Source of the DNA: Macrosoma leucophasiata | Lineage: Eukaryota > Arthropoda > Insecta > Lepidoptera > Hedylidae | Direction: 5' to 3' | Length of the DNA stretch: 64,000 nt | NCBI GenBank assembly: GCA_036365455.1 | Contig: JAWQUS010000020.1 | Coordinates: 8,529,001 to 8,593,000, forward strand | Part shown: piece after piece, positions 31,648-43,012 of the stretch | How the letters are laid out: each line of letters opens with the position of its first letter | How positions within the stretch are numbered: the stretch's first letter is position 1 | The notes under the pieces: model-generated | Databases searched by the model: none | What the model was told of the DNA's origin: nothing | What the model saw: the letters and a program-made list of their open reading frames with translations, nothing else | Position numbers and translations under genes: made by a program

Positions 31648-32040
31648 CTTCATCATCATCATCATTTCAGCCAAAAGACGTCCACTGCTGAACAAAGGCC
31701 TCCCCCAAAGAATGCCACAACGAACGGTTCTGGGCCGTCCTCATCCAGCGATTGCCCACGACCTTCACCAGGTCGTCGGTTCATCTTGTGGGAGGCCTGC
31801 CTACGCTTCGTTTTCCGGTTCGTGGTCGCCACTCGAGAACTGCTCTGCCCCAACGGCCGTCAGTTCTTCGAGCTATGTGCCCTGCCCACTGCCACTTGAG
31901 TCTCGCTATTCGGTGAGCTATGTCGGCAACTTTGGTTCTCATGCGGATCTCCTCATTTCTGATCGATCTCGCAGAGAAACTCCAAGCATAGCTCTCTCCA
32001 TTGCTCTCTGAGTGACCTTGAGCCTTATTACGAGGCCCAT
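31648..32040 (-). pseudogene. RTE-type LINE C-terminal fragment with (TGA)n tail
   Basis: Minus-strand frames give EEIRMRTKVADIAHRIARLK, QWAGHIARRTDGRWG, VLEWRPRTGKRSVGRPPTR and, after another shift, the end and the 3' tail TTTTGGCTGAAATGATGATG (plus strand: CATCATCATCATCAT at 31651-31665). This is the usual C-terminus of RTE-like insect LINEs, which end in short tandem repeats. Related text occurs at 57.1-57.4 kb. Confidence 0.8.
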
Positions 32041-32521
32041 AGTGAGTTTTATTTATTATAGACCACCAATAACTTGCAACGTTGCAGTTCTGTACAATCA
32101 TGCCTATTATTTCGTGGGCAGAAAGGCAGATGATACCTATAGTGAATCCAAAGAACATTATGTTTACACATTTTATGTAAACCTATTAACTATCGTAGGC
32201 ATTTACGTGATAGCTTACTTTTTATTGATTTATAATACAACGAAGACTAATAACAATATAGGTACGTTTATTGCAGATTTCATCATCATCGTATCTTAGT
32301 TCAAAAGGTTTATGTTGTTGCCTGAAAAGGATGAAAAGACGAATAATTATTACCATAGTAGGGAATTAAACATGACTTTGCAATAGTTCTTAATAAATTA
32401 AATCAAATGAATTCAAATAGGTAGGTAGTTAATTGCATGTCACAACAGATGGCAGGTATTTGTAAATGACACGCTGTAATACCATATGTATTGTCCATTG
32501 TAAGTATTTATGCTCCAGTCC

Positions 32522-32560
32522 GCCACGGCGGCCGGTGGCTCCTGTTGCTCTGTGTATTTT
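32522..32560 (-). repeat. GC-rich hairpin family, single-arm copy
   Basis: In reverse, CACAGAGCAACAGGAGCCAC then CGGCCGCCGTGGCGG. It parallels CATAGAGCAACGCGGGCTAC at 45366 and CATAGAGCAACACGGGCCAC at 44552. Confidence 0.6.
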
Positions 32561-32565
32561 AGTAG

Positions 32566-32602
32566 GTAATACCATGGACTAAATCTTAGTCTATGGTAAT
32601 AC
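32566..32602. repeat. Short hairpin (16-bp arms) with TAATACCA edges
   Basis: GTAATACCATGGACTA pairs with TAGTCTATGGTAATAC around a 5-base loop, one mismatch. A similar hairpin lies at 55974. Confidence 0.75.
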
Positions 32603-33349
32603 ACAATATCTCGTGTTACTCCATCGAAACGTCTCCACCGATTTTTGTATATTTTATAGTTATGAGAATAGATTGTAAACTATATATTTCATACCGCGGA
32701 AGTGATACCAAGTTCGCCGAAGCAGCAATAATAATTCCTTAATTATTTTCATTCAAAAATATTATTTTAATTACTGCTCACGCTGTAACAATTTACAATA
32801 TTTCTATAATTCCTATAAATTACCTAGTTTAAAAAAATATTTATAAAAATATAAACACTTTATTTACATTCAGCTTTTAATACGTGAGAAACGTAATACT
32901 TAACATGACACATGTATGCAAATGCGGTCGTTATGTGAATTCTGGGCTAGTTTATTTTATAGCGTATCATCTTATACAATTTTATATCATTTTTATTGTT
33001 TTGATAAGTATTCATTCAAACCAACTTCCATTTAAGGTCACATATTTTATTCATATCTTACTCTCTCGTACAACAATATCACGAATTTTACTTTAGTCAC
33101 GTGGTTCTATAATTGACACCTGCTAGCGACAGTAGATATCCAATTTTTTGAGTCATGAAAGTGGCAAATAAGTTCACAATTGTGGTACCTAAGTGTGTCC
33201 GACCGAAGCGTCAGCTTCGGCTTCAGCCACCGTTGGCAAAACTTTCGGCTTTCGGTCAAGGCGAGAAGAGAATCAAAAAATTTGGGATTTCAAAGTACAT
33301 ATTCCTAAAATCTTAGCTGTTATTTTATATTTTTTATTATTTTTATATT

Positions 33350-33711
33350 CCTATAGACACCCACACAAAGACTTAGGTCAAAATGCAGATGCGTTACCAC
33401 TCCTGAGGCCTAAGGTGTTGTACTTCTGTGCCGGAAATTACAGGGCCGTACATTACCACCTGACTGGAACACGATAGTGCTGAACACTACCATTTAGCGG
33501 CAAGTATATTAGGTAATGCGGTGGTGTCTACGCCCGCGAGCTCTGTCACTGGAGCTCTACCACCAGTGAAAAATGTTATGCTTCTGTGCTGAAAATTACG
33601 GGGCGGTACATTATTTCCTGACTGGAATGCGATAGTGCTGAAAACTATTAATTATCGCCAAGTAGATTATGTAATCCGGTGGTACCGCAGTCTTTGAGCT
33701 TCTTCCGGCTT
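33350..33711 (+). repeat. Repeat A copies 5a and 5b, in tandem
   Basis: Copy 5a (33350-33570) lacks its 5' third and ends CTACCACCAGTGAAAA. It is followed at once by a second, more diverged partial copy from ATGTTATGCTTCTGTGCTGA to about 33711. The two ages differ, so this is a nested or adjacent insertion, not a recent tandem duplication. Confidence 0.8.
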
Positions 33712-34332
33712 TGCTTAAATAAATGATAACATTTCGCTAAAATATCTGTTTTCTAAAGAAACATCATACCATTGGTCCCGGCCGATAACTTTAGTTACCT
33801 ATCTTAGCTACCGTCACAGAATCAGATTATTTTTGGGCATCTGGTCCTGGGTGCCTTTTAAAGATAATTTCGTTGCTATACCTTTTCGACCAACCCGCAC
33901 TACATGTGTGACCTACATCTCACGAACAATAATTTCCAAGAATAGAAAGTCTTGCAATCAAGCGTATATCACTTCATTTCAAATATTCATATCCAGTTAA
34001 TCCAGTGAATGAGAAGATATCTGTGGTCTACGTTGGTAACACCACAGTGAACAATATTATTGTTAATTTTTTATTGACATTTTTAGACTAATGTTTGGCT
34101 ACCATTTCATCTGATGAAAAGTGAACATTAACCATCCATTTTTGAAAATTTACGAGACTCACGTAGTGTAATTGAAGATTAGATTAATTTATTAGACATT
34201 GAAAGTTAAATTATTAAGATGATGTCTTGTAGTGATGATACAAATAAGAGTGGTTCTACCATAGCTCTACTACGAGTAAAGTTGTGGACGTGAATCTCCT
34301 TAGAAGACTCTACCAGAAAATAAAACTCTAGC
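33712..34332. other. Interval without a gene
   Basis: Nothing recognised on either strand. Confidence 0.5.
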
Positions 34333-35184
34333 ATCTGGAGCGGGTCTCAGATTGGGATCGACTCAACATAGTGCAGTTCAACCCCTCAAAGACACAAGTC
34401 TGCGCGTTCACCGCTAAAAAAACACCATTCATTCCACCACCACACCACAGTTCCAGGACACTCCGCTCGCCATTGTTAAAAGTATCGGTATCCTTGGCGT
34501 TGACATACCGAACGAAGTGCAGTTTGGGAGTCACATTGAATGTAAGACCAAGTTGGCATCCAAAAAGTTGGGGGTGCTTAACAAAGCGAGGCAGTATTTC
34601 ACATCGGGGCAGCTACTACAGCTTTATAAGGTCCAAGTGCGTCCCCATCTGGAATACTGCTCTCATTTGTGGGTGGGAGCCCCCAAATACCAGCTTGGAC
34701 CACTTGACTCTGTTCGTATTGTTCGCGCTGTTCGTATTGTTAACGATCCAGGACTTACAGACAGGCTCGAACATCTGAGCCTGCGCAGAGACATTGGGAG
34801 TCTGTGCGTGTTATTCGGTCTCTACAATGATGAGTGCTCTGTCGAACTGTTCGACATGGTGCCACCGTCTCTTTTCCTACACCGTACTACCCGCCGAAGA
34901 GAGAAGTTTCACCCTCACCGACTGGACACCTGGCAGTGCTCAACGGTGCGATTTTCTCGTTCGTTTCGGCCCAGAACGTATAAATTGTGGAACGAACTTC
35001 CCTCTGAGGTGTTCCCTCGGTGCTACAATATGGGGTTCTTCAAAAATGGCGTCAAAAGAGTCCTTCAGGGTTGGCAGCGCGTTGGCAACTCCCCTGGTGT
35101 TGCAAATGTTCATAGGCGACGGTGACCACTTACCATCAGGTGGCCCGTCTGCTTGTCTGTCAACTTAATGACATAAAAAAAAAA
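34333..35184 (+). pseudogene. LINE (family E) C-terminal RT region and 3' tail
   Basis: A 5'-truncated LINE copy. The first frame gives VQFNPSKTQVCAFTAKKTPF. After a frameshift near 34460-34520 the next reads KLASKKLGVLNKARQYF, VRPHLEYCSHLWVGAPKYQL, LRRDIGSLCVLFGLYNDECS, RSFRPRTYKLWNELPSEVFP and VANVHRRR, ending at 35125. The 3' tail carries GGTGACCACTTACCATCAGG and ends in an A-run at 35175-35184. It belongs to the large jockey/CR1-type group of lepidopteran LINEs. Fragments of the same family are at 31.1, 36.7 and 42.0 kb. Confidence 0.85.
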
Positions 35185-36689
35185 TATCTAAAGAGATGTA
35201 AGTTACAAAATTATTTCAAACGTAGCTATAAAACTTCTTGATCATGAACCGCTGTGAAACGCAACCGAAAATATTCGATTTTCGCGCATCATTGCTGATA
35301 CCGATACCGATGTATCGATCATCTAGCCACTGACTTGCAGATCGAATTCCGAATTAGCTCCGCTCGAGTTCCCGCGACCTTCGGCTAAGTATCGTCGCAG
35401 AATCGAATCGTCTTGTCGTAACTGTAAAGTGAAACTAGTTTGGTTGTCGGCCGTTTCTCTAATAGGATCGAGCGTCCACGGTAGGTGCTCTTTCTATACT
35501 TTTTCTCGGACAAGTGCGTAGCGGATGGCGGAGCTCGTGGCTTGGCCGGGTTCATTACATCCGCCCCCATTTCTATGCCGGTGTTTGTTTTCATACATCT
35601 GAGACAACTTATGACGGTTATAACGTAACCTAGATTCGGTGGGACCAGTTCAAATGCTAAAAAAGCGTTTTGTCTTTCAATTTTATAGTTAATCTTAGAT
35701 CTTGATGGAAAATGTAAAAAAATATCTTCTAATCTTCAATTTTTCTTATATTTCACAATAAGAATTCATGGGAGTAGTGTCAAATCCATTGTTGTATATA
35801 ACTTGCGACCCGCCCCACTTATGTGTTGACCTACCTATTATAGGATAGGCACGAAAACCTTCCGGAGGAAATCATCTTACCATAGCAATGTCGAAAATTC
35901 TATGTAACTTTAAAAGGAATAAGGATTTCAACTTTACAATCTCGGATATTGAGGTCTCTGTGGTTCCAAGCAAGCAAAAAGCAACTTCAATTTATAATTA
36001 TTATTACTAAATATAACTTAACACTACATTCTAATGATTGGTATTGAAACATATATAATCTTTTGATTGAATATTGTGCTTTATCTTCATCAGTGATAGT
36101 CTCTTTCAGAGCGCTAAGTGATTTTTTCGACATTTGACCTACAAATTGAATGCCATTAAAATGTATAAAAGGAAAAATATAAGTACACACAAAAATAACA
36201 TTCAGAACTGGTGATCATTCAACTGTTCAGTTGTTTATTTAGATGATATTAAATACTAAGGTAGGCATAGGTATGCTTAGATAAATATCAGATGTGGAGT
36301 TAACAAGATCAACGACCTCGAGCAAGTGTACTGACGGTGATTGCATCAATTTCGTATCTTCAGCCTCATTTTTTGTTGTATTACTTATTTGAGTAAGCAA
36401 AATAAAATAAAAACTGATATTAAAATATCTTTATGTATCTCAGATATATTATTGATCGTCTTTTTATCGTAACTATACACTTACACGATCAGATAATCCC
36501 AATCATTGTTAGCTTGCTAAAAAAAAACAAATTTAACACATTCATGTCTTTTTTTCGATTTTAAGTAATGCTAGAGTTTTTGAAAAATAATTAAGTAAGG
36601 AGATTTTCGGTATCATTGGTTTGATTGATCCATCTCTTAAAACTTTGCCATCACGATGTCATATTAGCTTTTACTACTTTGCGTTTTTT
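35185..36689. other. Interval without a supported gene; a coding-like GC block inside
   Basis: 35270-35600 has balanced composition and a clean 69-codon minus frame (35594-35385; KPRAPPSATHLSEK, YRGRSILLEKRPTTK). I vaguely recall such text from other lepidopteran sequences, so it is more likely a repeat than a host exon. The rest is AT-rich. Confidence 0.35.
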
Positions 36690-37020
36690 ACTATCTCTAT
36701 AATGCTCCGCTGAACTGTTGATATGGTGTCACCGTCTTTTCTATATCGCTATACCCTCTGAAGATAGAAGTACCATCCGCACCGACTGGACATGTAAGTA
36801 GTGATGTAGATTTTGCGTTGGTTTCAGCCCAAAACGTGCAAATGGAACTTCCCTCAAAAGTGCTCCCTCGGCGCTACATTATGGCGGTCTTTAAAACAGG
36901 GCAAAGAAATTATTGAAGGCGGTCAGCGTGTTAGCAACTTCACTGGAGTTGCAAATGCCCTTAGGTGACGGTGACCACTATCCATCAAACTACTTGTCTG
37001 TTAACCTTGCTTTAGGAGCA
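36690..37020 (+). pseudogene. LINE family E 3' fragment, decayed
   Basis: AATGCTCCGCTGAACTGTTG, GTGTCACCGTCTTTTCTATA, GAACTTCCCTCAAAAGTGCT and AGGTGACGGTGACCACTATC align with the 34.8-35.15 kb copy with many changes and small indels. Confidence 0.75.
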
Positions 37021-38710
37021 GGATAGCATTTGCTTCAAACCATCGGTCGCTGCTTCAAACCTTTGGCTCATGTATCGGTCAACAGCAATCAACTCAATAT
37101 AAATTTATCCAACCGATTAGGGCACGAAAAAAAATAATGATACGTTATGTAAATTAGAATGGATTTCGTACTTTTATCAGATCGAACAACCAAATAGTTA
37201 TTCACACGCGTCAAGATTTATGGCAAACAATCTGTTCCACAGTAACCTCTGCTCACTCAGAGGCACCTTTCAGGTTGGTGGCGAAGTGAGAACAAATATT
37301 GACAATGCTCGCAGTACTCGCAAAATGACGAGTCGTGTTGGTTGAGCATAATACGAGTATATTTCGAGTGGATAGCTTTTTATAGCGGTTACTTACATTT
37401 ACTTTAAAAGGTTTCGACTTTGACGGGCATGCGAGAAAATATTTACGTGTACCTACAATATCTTTGATTATTACTGATAAACTAAGTACCTATAAGTTAG
37501 TATAAAGTCTATGATATTAATTTTAAATATTAGTATATAAAATACTGAGCTGGTACTAAGTAGTTAATAAAAACAGATAGGTAGGTACCTAATTTACTAC
37601 CGTTTGTTATGGACGTTAAAATATGACAGTATAGGTATTTTGACTTTATGAAAGAAATTAGTTTTTTCAATATTGCACAGTTGCACCTACGAGATAGATT
37701 GAATCGTATTTACTTAAGTGCCTAGTTAAGTACAATCACACTGTACAGTCGCCGTCCTTCCACAAACACTTCTAGGTAGGTATAACTGATCTGCCATTTT
37801 CATCAACATAAAAATTACAATTTCTATATCATTTCGAGCTATTATACCAGACTTGCTAACAAGTCCGGTATAATAGCTCGATAAGATATTTAATCACTCA
37901 TCAAACTGGGCGAGTTTGTTATTTATCGACATTATAAGAAATAGACCGACTATACGCACTGTCGCTAAGTGTGTTGTGTTAATGCCATTCGGCCACCGAG
38001 TGCATATTTAGAATAAACTGCAAGAAATACCACATTGTTGTGGTATCGTTAGTGTCGTAACCGAACAAATTTCAATCACACACAATAAGTTATTCACATT
38101 GTCGCACCACAATAATTTCTCTCCTAACAAAAAACAGTTGATGCACTTTTCAAAGTAAACTAGTGTACATAACTACTTACTTACCTAATCGATCTGTTTC
38201 TTGCAATGTCTTTCGTTGTCGTAGGTAATTAAGATCGTTTCTTTATTGGTTTACAAATTGTCTTCTAATTTTTGAGATATTTGAGATATACAATCGTTGG
38301 ATTCACTGACTAAACTAGTAAATAGTTGCTACGTAACCTTGCCTCGCCTTCTTTCAAGTAGCTAGAGTCGATGATCTTTTCAAAGTCATGGATTGTTATT
38401 TTGCCTTAAGGTCATAATAATTAACGTTACGTTCCATGTTTTAATTCTGCTATCGACTCTACATATATTTGCGCATTAAGCAATTATATTAAAATTTGTC
38501 TTATTTTCGATTTCAGAACTTATCCGCCATAGTTTCGCCCTGTTCTAAGTTTTTTCATATTTTCAAATCCTTCTACACATAGGATTTAATTAATAATAGC
38601 CTTTAAAAATTTATAATATTTTTTCTCATATTAAAAAATTATATCTTAATATATGTGTCAGTAGGTACCTTCTCCACACACACTTTTTTTTGGAGTCGTA
38701 CTTATATAAA
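37021..38710. other. AT-rich interval without a gene
   Basis: No coding support. It includes a near-perfect hairpin at 37835-37880, listed separately. Confidence 0.5.
37835..37880. repeat. 46-nt hairpin, 21-bp arms
   Basis: CGAGCTATTATACCAGACTT(G) pairs with (C)AAGTCCGGTATAATAGCTCG around CTAA with one G-T type mismatch. Too short for a standard miRNA precursor; it could be a palindromic target or a foldback element. Confidence 0.85.
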
Positions 38711-38912
38711 ACTAGCTGCCCCGACGAACTTCGTATCGCCTTAAAAATATTTTTAAAAAATGTTCAAGTAATCGGGTATGAAAAATAAAGGTTAACGTTG
38801 GCCGATTCTCAGACCTGCCCAATAGGCACAGAAAATTCCATGAGAATCGGTCCAGCCGTTTCGGAGGAGTATGGTAACTAACATAGTGACACGAGAATTT
38901 TATATATGTAGA
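38711..38912 (+). repeat. RTE-type LINE 3' tail
   Basis: ACTAGCTGCCCCGACGAACT, GGTTAACGTTGGCCGATTCT, GAGAATCGGTCCAGCCGTTT and GTGACACGAGAATTTTATAT are recalled from a very widespread lepidopteran RTE/BovB-like tail. Confidence 0.65.
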
Positions 38913-39304
38913 TATATGTATAGAGAGGAAGATACCTTTTCACAGCTTTTGTTTCAAATATTTGTACTATTTAAATGACAGCAATCTCACAAAATGATTT
39001 TCCAGTACCCTGTAGTCATCTGGCAAGACTGTTTTGTTAATGTTGACAGGTCAAGGCAACGCTCGAGGTGGCTCGAGTGTCGACAGTAATTGGTTCTGTA
39101 CTGAGCTTGAAAGATTGAAGATTGACAGACTTGTCGAGCTCCGCACGCACTTTTAACAACGAACTGTGACGTAACAGTTATTATAATATAACAAAACAAA
39201 ACTGAAAAAAAATCCTGTGAATTCTTTTAATGGTTCCGTAGCGAAACGACTAAAACCGAATCCATACATATTTTTAAAGTTTCCTATTTTTAGTGTTTAT
39301 TTAT
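38913..39304. other. Interval without a gene
   Basis: The minus ORF at 38987-39199 is unsupported. Confidence 0.4.
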
Positions 39305-39560
39305 TTGAACATTATTTCAGGCCAAAGACGTCCACAGCTGGACAAAAGCCTCCCCAAAGATGTCCACAATGATCAGTTTCGTGTATTATGTGGATGTGGG
39401 TGGAATATGCCATAATCGCCACGTTTGAAATGTGGCGGTAGTTTTATACGCGGGACGCTGTATTTACTACCGCTCTATTATTCGGTTGACTAACTGTAAT
39501 AGCGCAAGGATTTTCCTGTACTCGTCGAAGAATTTTATTCCACTTGTGGGAGCGTCGTTT
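39305..39560 (+). repeat. Repeat D copy 1 (uninterrupted)
   Basis: Starts like an RTE tail (TTTCAGGCCAAAGACGTCCA, GGACAAAAGCCTCC), then ATGCCATAATCGCCACGTTT, ACGCGGGACGCTGTATT and CTATTATTCGGTTGACTAAC. The copy at 47.9-48.75 kb has the same order but is split by an insertion. Confidence 0.7.
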
Positions 39561-40313
39561 AATTTTTTCTTAATCTATTGAAATTTGGTTACTTACTCTA
39601 AAACCCTAAATAGATAAACATAGGTAGGTACTAATAATACATTATACAAACATTGCAAGTATTAGGTATAGATACTAATAACACATACAAATTTTGTATG
39701 TATAATGTATGTAATTGTTTACGCAAGATCCTTAAATACAATTTTCACAATGTATGAAACTCGCAAAAACCTGCTTAAACGAAATTTTGTTGTTTTATTT
39801 TTGCTACAGTGCCAATTTGGGTTTATGAAGAGTTTGTGCTAGGAAAGTCATGTTGCCAATAAGTCCTACGTTAGCTATCATACCTACTTCAGGTGCAGCG
39901 GTCAATTTTTTTCGGTATCATGACAACTGGCAACATTTCCCTTATAACATGACAAATATTCTTTATGTATTTGATAAAAGTTAGGCAGGAAGAAGGCAAA
40001 AAGACAAATTCAGACATGCCTACGATTTAAGCCCTATCGCATAAATATAGAACGTTGTCAGGTCTGTTATGTACGGGAACAACCAGGAACAACAATGTTA
40101 ATAGCACGGACGTATTTTTTCTCAAATTGCGGACACAAAATTGCTTTTCACAGGAATAGTTCCGTGTGACCTCGGTTTTATTGTCACGTCCATAGTTTGC
40201 TACTACAATTAGTGGGTCCCAGGGAAACAAAGGTTGGTTTATAGTAGGTATGTACTAATTTATTCTATGGACAGTGCATTAGATTAAGTTGAAGAATACG
40301 TAACTTCATACGT
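39561..40313. other. AT-rich interval without a gene
   Basis: Contains short palindromes such as ACATACAAATTTTGTATGT near 39683. The minus ORF at 40027-40230 is unsupported. Confidence 0.45.
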
Positions 40314-40624
40314 ACGTAACTTCAAGCCTGTAATCCCTGAAGGGGTAGGCAGAGGTAAATGCATGGATTCGTTCTTACATGCAAACACCCACGATTCGCA
40401 GGTTACGTTTTTGGCCCATGTACCAGGTGGCGAGCCTGTTGCCATCTCCGGGCACATTACCAAACTCCAAAGTTCTGGGAAACATCCAGAAAATGGAAAA
40501 ATCCCAATAGAACCCGAGATAAAGGATTTTGAACCGTTTTCTCTGATAGGCCTCGACCCGGGAATGGAACCCAGGACCTCCAGCGTAGTAGTAGTGGCCT
40601 GCTACCACTAGGCTACTGAGGCAG
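40314..40624 (-). mobile_element. SINE B copy 2, tRNA-derived head with A and B boxes
   Basis: Read on the minus strand from 40624: CTGCCTCAGTAGCC, box A TAGCCTAGTGG (40615-40605) and box B GGTTCCATTCC (40571-40561), then CAGGCTCGCCACCTGG and CTACCCCTTCAGGGATTACA to ACGTTA. The spacing suits an RNA polymerase III promoter from a tRNA. The ORFs over it on both strands are artefacts. Confidence 0.8.
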
Positions 40625-41688
40625 TTAAAAAATGGGGCTTAAAATCTGATGCAAACATATTTTCTCTTAGTCAAGTTTGTCGTATTATAAACAGGTTAAG
40701 ACAGGAAACATGGATATGTTTGTGTATACTTTAACTTCGTAAATGTACCTACCTACCTACTTACTACACTGGGTGACTGTTGAGTTGTTAAGTTAAGGCT
40801 CTGGATATGCTAACGACTGCTTCGTAGGACGAGCGAGCGCATAACTTAAAAAAAACCTATTGAGCGTTATTGATTTTAAAAATAAAACGTATTGATTTTG
40901 TCAAAATCTAAGAATACCACGTAATATCAATATGCTTTATGCAATGACTAGAAAAATATTATATTATGTTGATAAGAATTGAGCAGGATAATAATTGAGA
41001 AAAATGGTTACAAGTAAAAACAGTAGGAGTGAACTTTGTGAATTGATTATATCCTTTTTATAACCACTGAAGAGACACGAAAAAAAATCAGGTGAAGTCA
41101 AAGTGGAGGCTGTTACAGCTCTTGCAAAAAATGGTTAAGGTATGGAAGATCAGGTATTATTGGCGGTTTTGCGTGAGATGGGCGTTAAATTTAAAAACAA
41201 GTGAAAATCGGGCACCGTTTTAATCTGGAATGCCTAATTCCAAACTAAGGACTGTTTTATCATGTCCCGAATCAGAGCGGTAAAATATAGATAAAAGTCA
41301 TGGGATTCTTCGACGAGTTTACCAAGTTTAATCAGCGTTCATTACGATATAGTTTGACGGTTGTCAAGTTAGAAAAAACAACGTTTATGACATCTGAGAT
41401 TAGATCGAGATATTATTTCGAATGTTTTTAATTGCAAGAATTGGGCCCCGTATTTAAAGATTTATCTTAATTAAGCGACAAAATAGGGCTAAGCGCACGG
41501 AAGCGCTCGAGATTACCTTATTAGCGGTCAATAAAGTCCCGGAAGGTTGTCTAATTATGTGATCGTAACGAATCTACTTTTTTCCAGTAACATGTAGTGC
41601 ACGGTCAGCGTGTACTGTCTAATGATGTACCATGTACTATTTTGCTGTCTCTACATTTTTCTGAATGTTAGAAAAGTAATAAACTCGC
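40625..41688. other. AT-rich interval without a gene
   Basis: Nothing recognised. Confidence 0.5.
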
Positions 41689-41825
41689 ATGTAATTTACG
41701 TGGATGGTAAATAAAAACTGCAACCTATAGATATTTACACAAAAACCAAGGGTCAAACTTGCTTGCACGGGTTTAAGTTGTTTTGCCTCTGTGACAGACA
41801 CAATGAGGCCATGCATGTGTAAAAT
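41689..41825 (+). repeat. Repeat A fragment, strongly diverged
   Basis: ATGTAATTTACGTGGATGGT, AACTGCAACCTATAGATATT, ACAAAAACCAAGGGTCAAA and TTTTGCCTCTGTGACAGACA follow the family order. Confidence 0.6.
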
Positions 41826-41984
41826 AAAGTGGGTACTAATTATAAATCTCTCACGGCCAAATACTCAAACGTCACTTATGGGGCTTAAAAGTCTTCTGTC
41901 TTTATAAAACACGTTCAAACGATAGACATAGCGCACATTTGAGCGTTGCTTAAAATTGCCCATCAGTGATTTAGTGTAGTAAGA

Positions 41985-42133
41985 TTTCTCAGCGCTACAA
42001 AATGGTGCTTTTTAAAACTGAGTCCTCCAGCGTTTTGGCTACTAGTCTGATGAACTCTGATGTTGCAATGTTCATATAGGCGACGATGATCACTTTTTAT
42101 CAGTTGGTCTGTCTGCTCGTCTTTCAATCTTTT
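41985..42133 (+). repeat. LINE family E 3' tail fragment
   Basis: CTCAGCGCTACAAAATGGTG, GTTCATATAGGCGACGATGA and TCAGTTGGTCTGTCTGCTCG match the 35.0-35.16 kb tail. Confidence 0.65.
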
Positions 42134-42239
42134 GCCACAAAAGGAAAAAATAAAATATTATCACAATGGGAAAAACAACTTAAACCTAAGGGCAACTGTA
42201 TTTTGACCTCACGTTTTTATGAGATATCTACTGGCAGTA

Positions 42240-42458
42240 TTGGATTACAATACCCATCATGCAATTTCGACTTGGTAGAGCGTTATCTCTGCTGCACACA
42301 GCCTAGGCATAGGTAAGCATTAATAGTTCGGTACCTATTGGTCAAAACTTGATCAAAATGGTCGACAAATGTCAAATAGCGTTAAAATATCTCTATATTT
42401 CAACGCTCTACAAACCTAAACCCGAAATAAGCCGAAGTCTCCTGGGGTTGAATTGCAC
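42240..42458 (-). mobile_element. MITE C copy 3
   Basis: TGGTAGAGCGTTATCTCTGC, CAAAACTTGATCAAAATGGT and CCCGAAATAAGCCGAAGTCT match copy 1 in reverse. It ends directly against repeat A copy 6. Confidence 0.7.
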
Positions 42459-42746
42459 TTTTTTATGTTACAAAGGTGGCAAACAAGCATGCAGTTCACA
42501 TTGATGTTACGTGATAACTTCAGCCTATAGACACTAACAGAAAGACCATAGGTCAAAATGCAGATACGTTGCTAGCCCTGAGACCTTAGATGTTGCGTCT
42601 CTGTGATAGTTATTACGGGGCCATACATTACCATTTAACCGTAACACGATAGTGCTGAACATTATAATTTAGCGGCAGATAAATAAGGTAATGCGGCGGT
42701 GCCTACGACCTCGAGCTCCTACACCGGAACTCTACCACCAGTAAAA
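42459..42746 (+). repeat. Repeat A copy 6
   Basis: Full-length layout, from TTTTTTATGTTACAAAGGTG to CTCTACCACCAGTAAAA, more diverged than copies 2-4. Its terminal hairpin arm is mutated (GAGCTCC..GGAACTC). Confidence 0.8.
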
Positions 42747-43012
42747 GGTATTTCAAAAGGTAATCAACAAGAAATACCTGTTTGTTGACCATAAACATAA
42801 CAAAAGGAACTAAAGAAACATTTCACATATAAAGATACGAAGTTGTCCATCACTGCGGGACTTCGTAATGCCCACGTAATGCCCCAAATATGAAGTTATG
42901 CGCGAACTTGTGGTTTCCTCTCAGATAACGTAGAAAATTTATGTATTCTATGTTTCATATGATCTATATTCAAAAGCAAACTTTATCTTTGCAGGTCATA
43001 TGATTTGATTTT

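Larger units (their letters stand above)
32041..33349. other. AT-rich interval without a gene; two hairpin motifs inside
   Basis: The ORFs here are AT-biased and unsupported. It holds the GC-rich half-hairpin (32522-32560) and the TAATACCA hairpin (32566-32602), listed separately. A tract GCGTCAGCTTCGGCTTCAGC at 33209 is repeat-like. Confidence 0.4.

Noticed and set aside
33350..33711. A CRISPR-like or satellite array from the two repeat A copies
   Set aside because: The copies differ strongly in divergence and truncation and lack regular spacers; this is an animal genome.
40363..40611. An 82-residue + ORF and a 77-residue minus ORF
   Set aside because: Both lie within SINE B, with tRNA-like boxes in it and relatives at three other sites.
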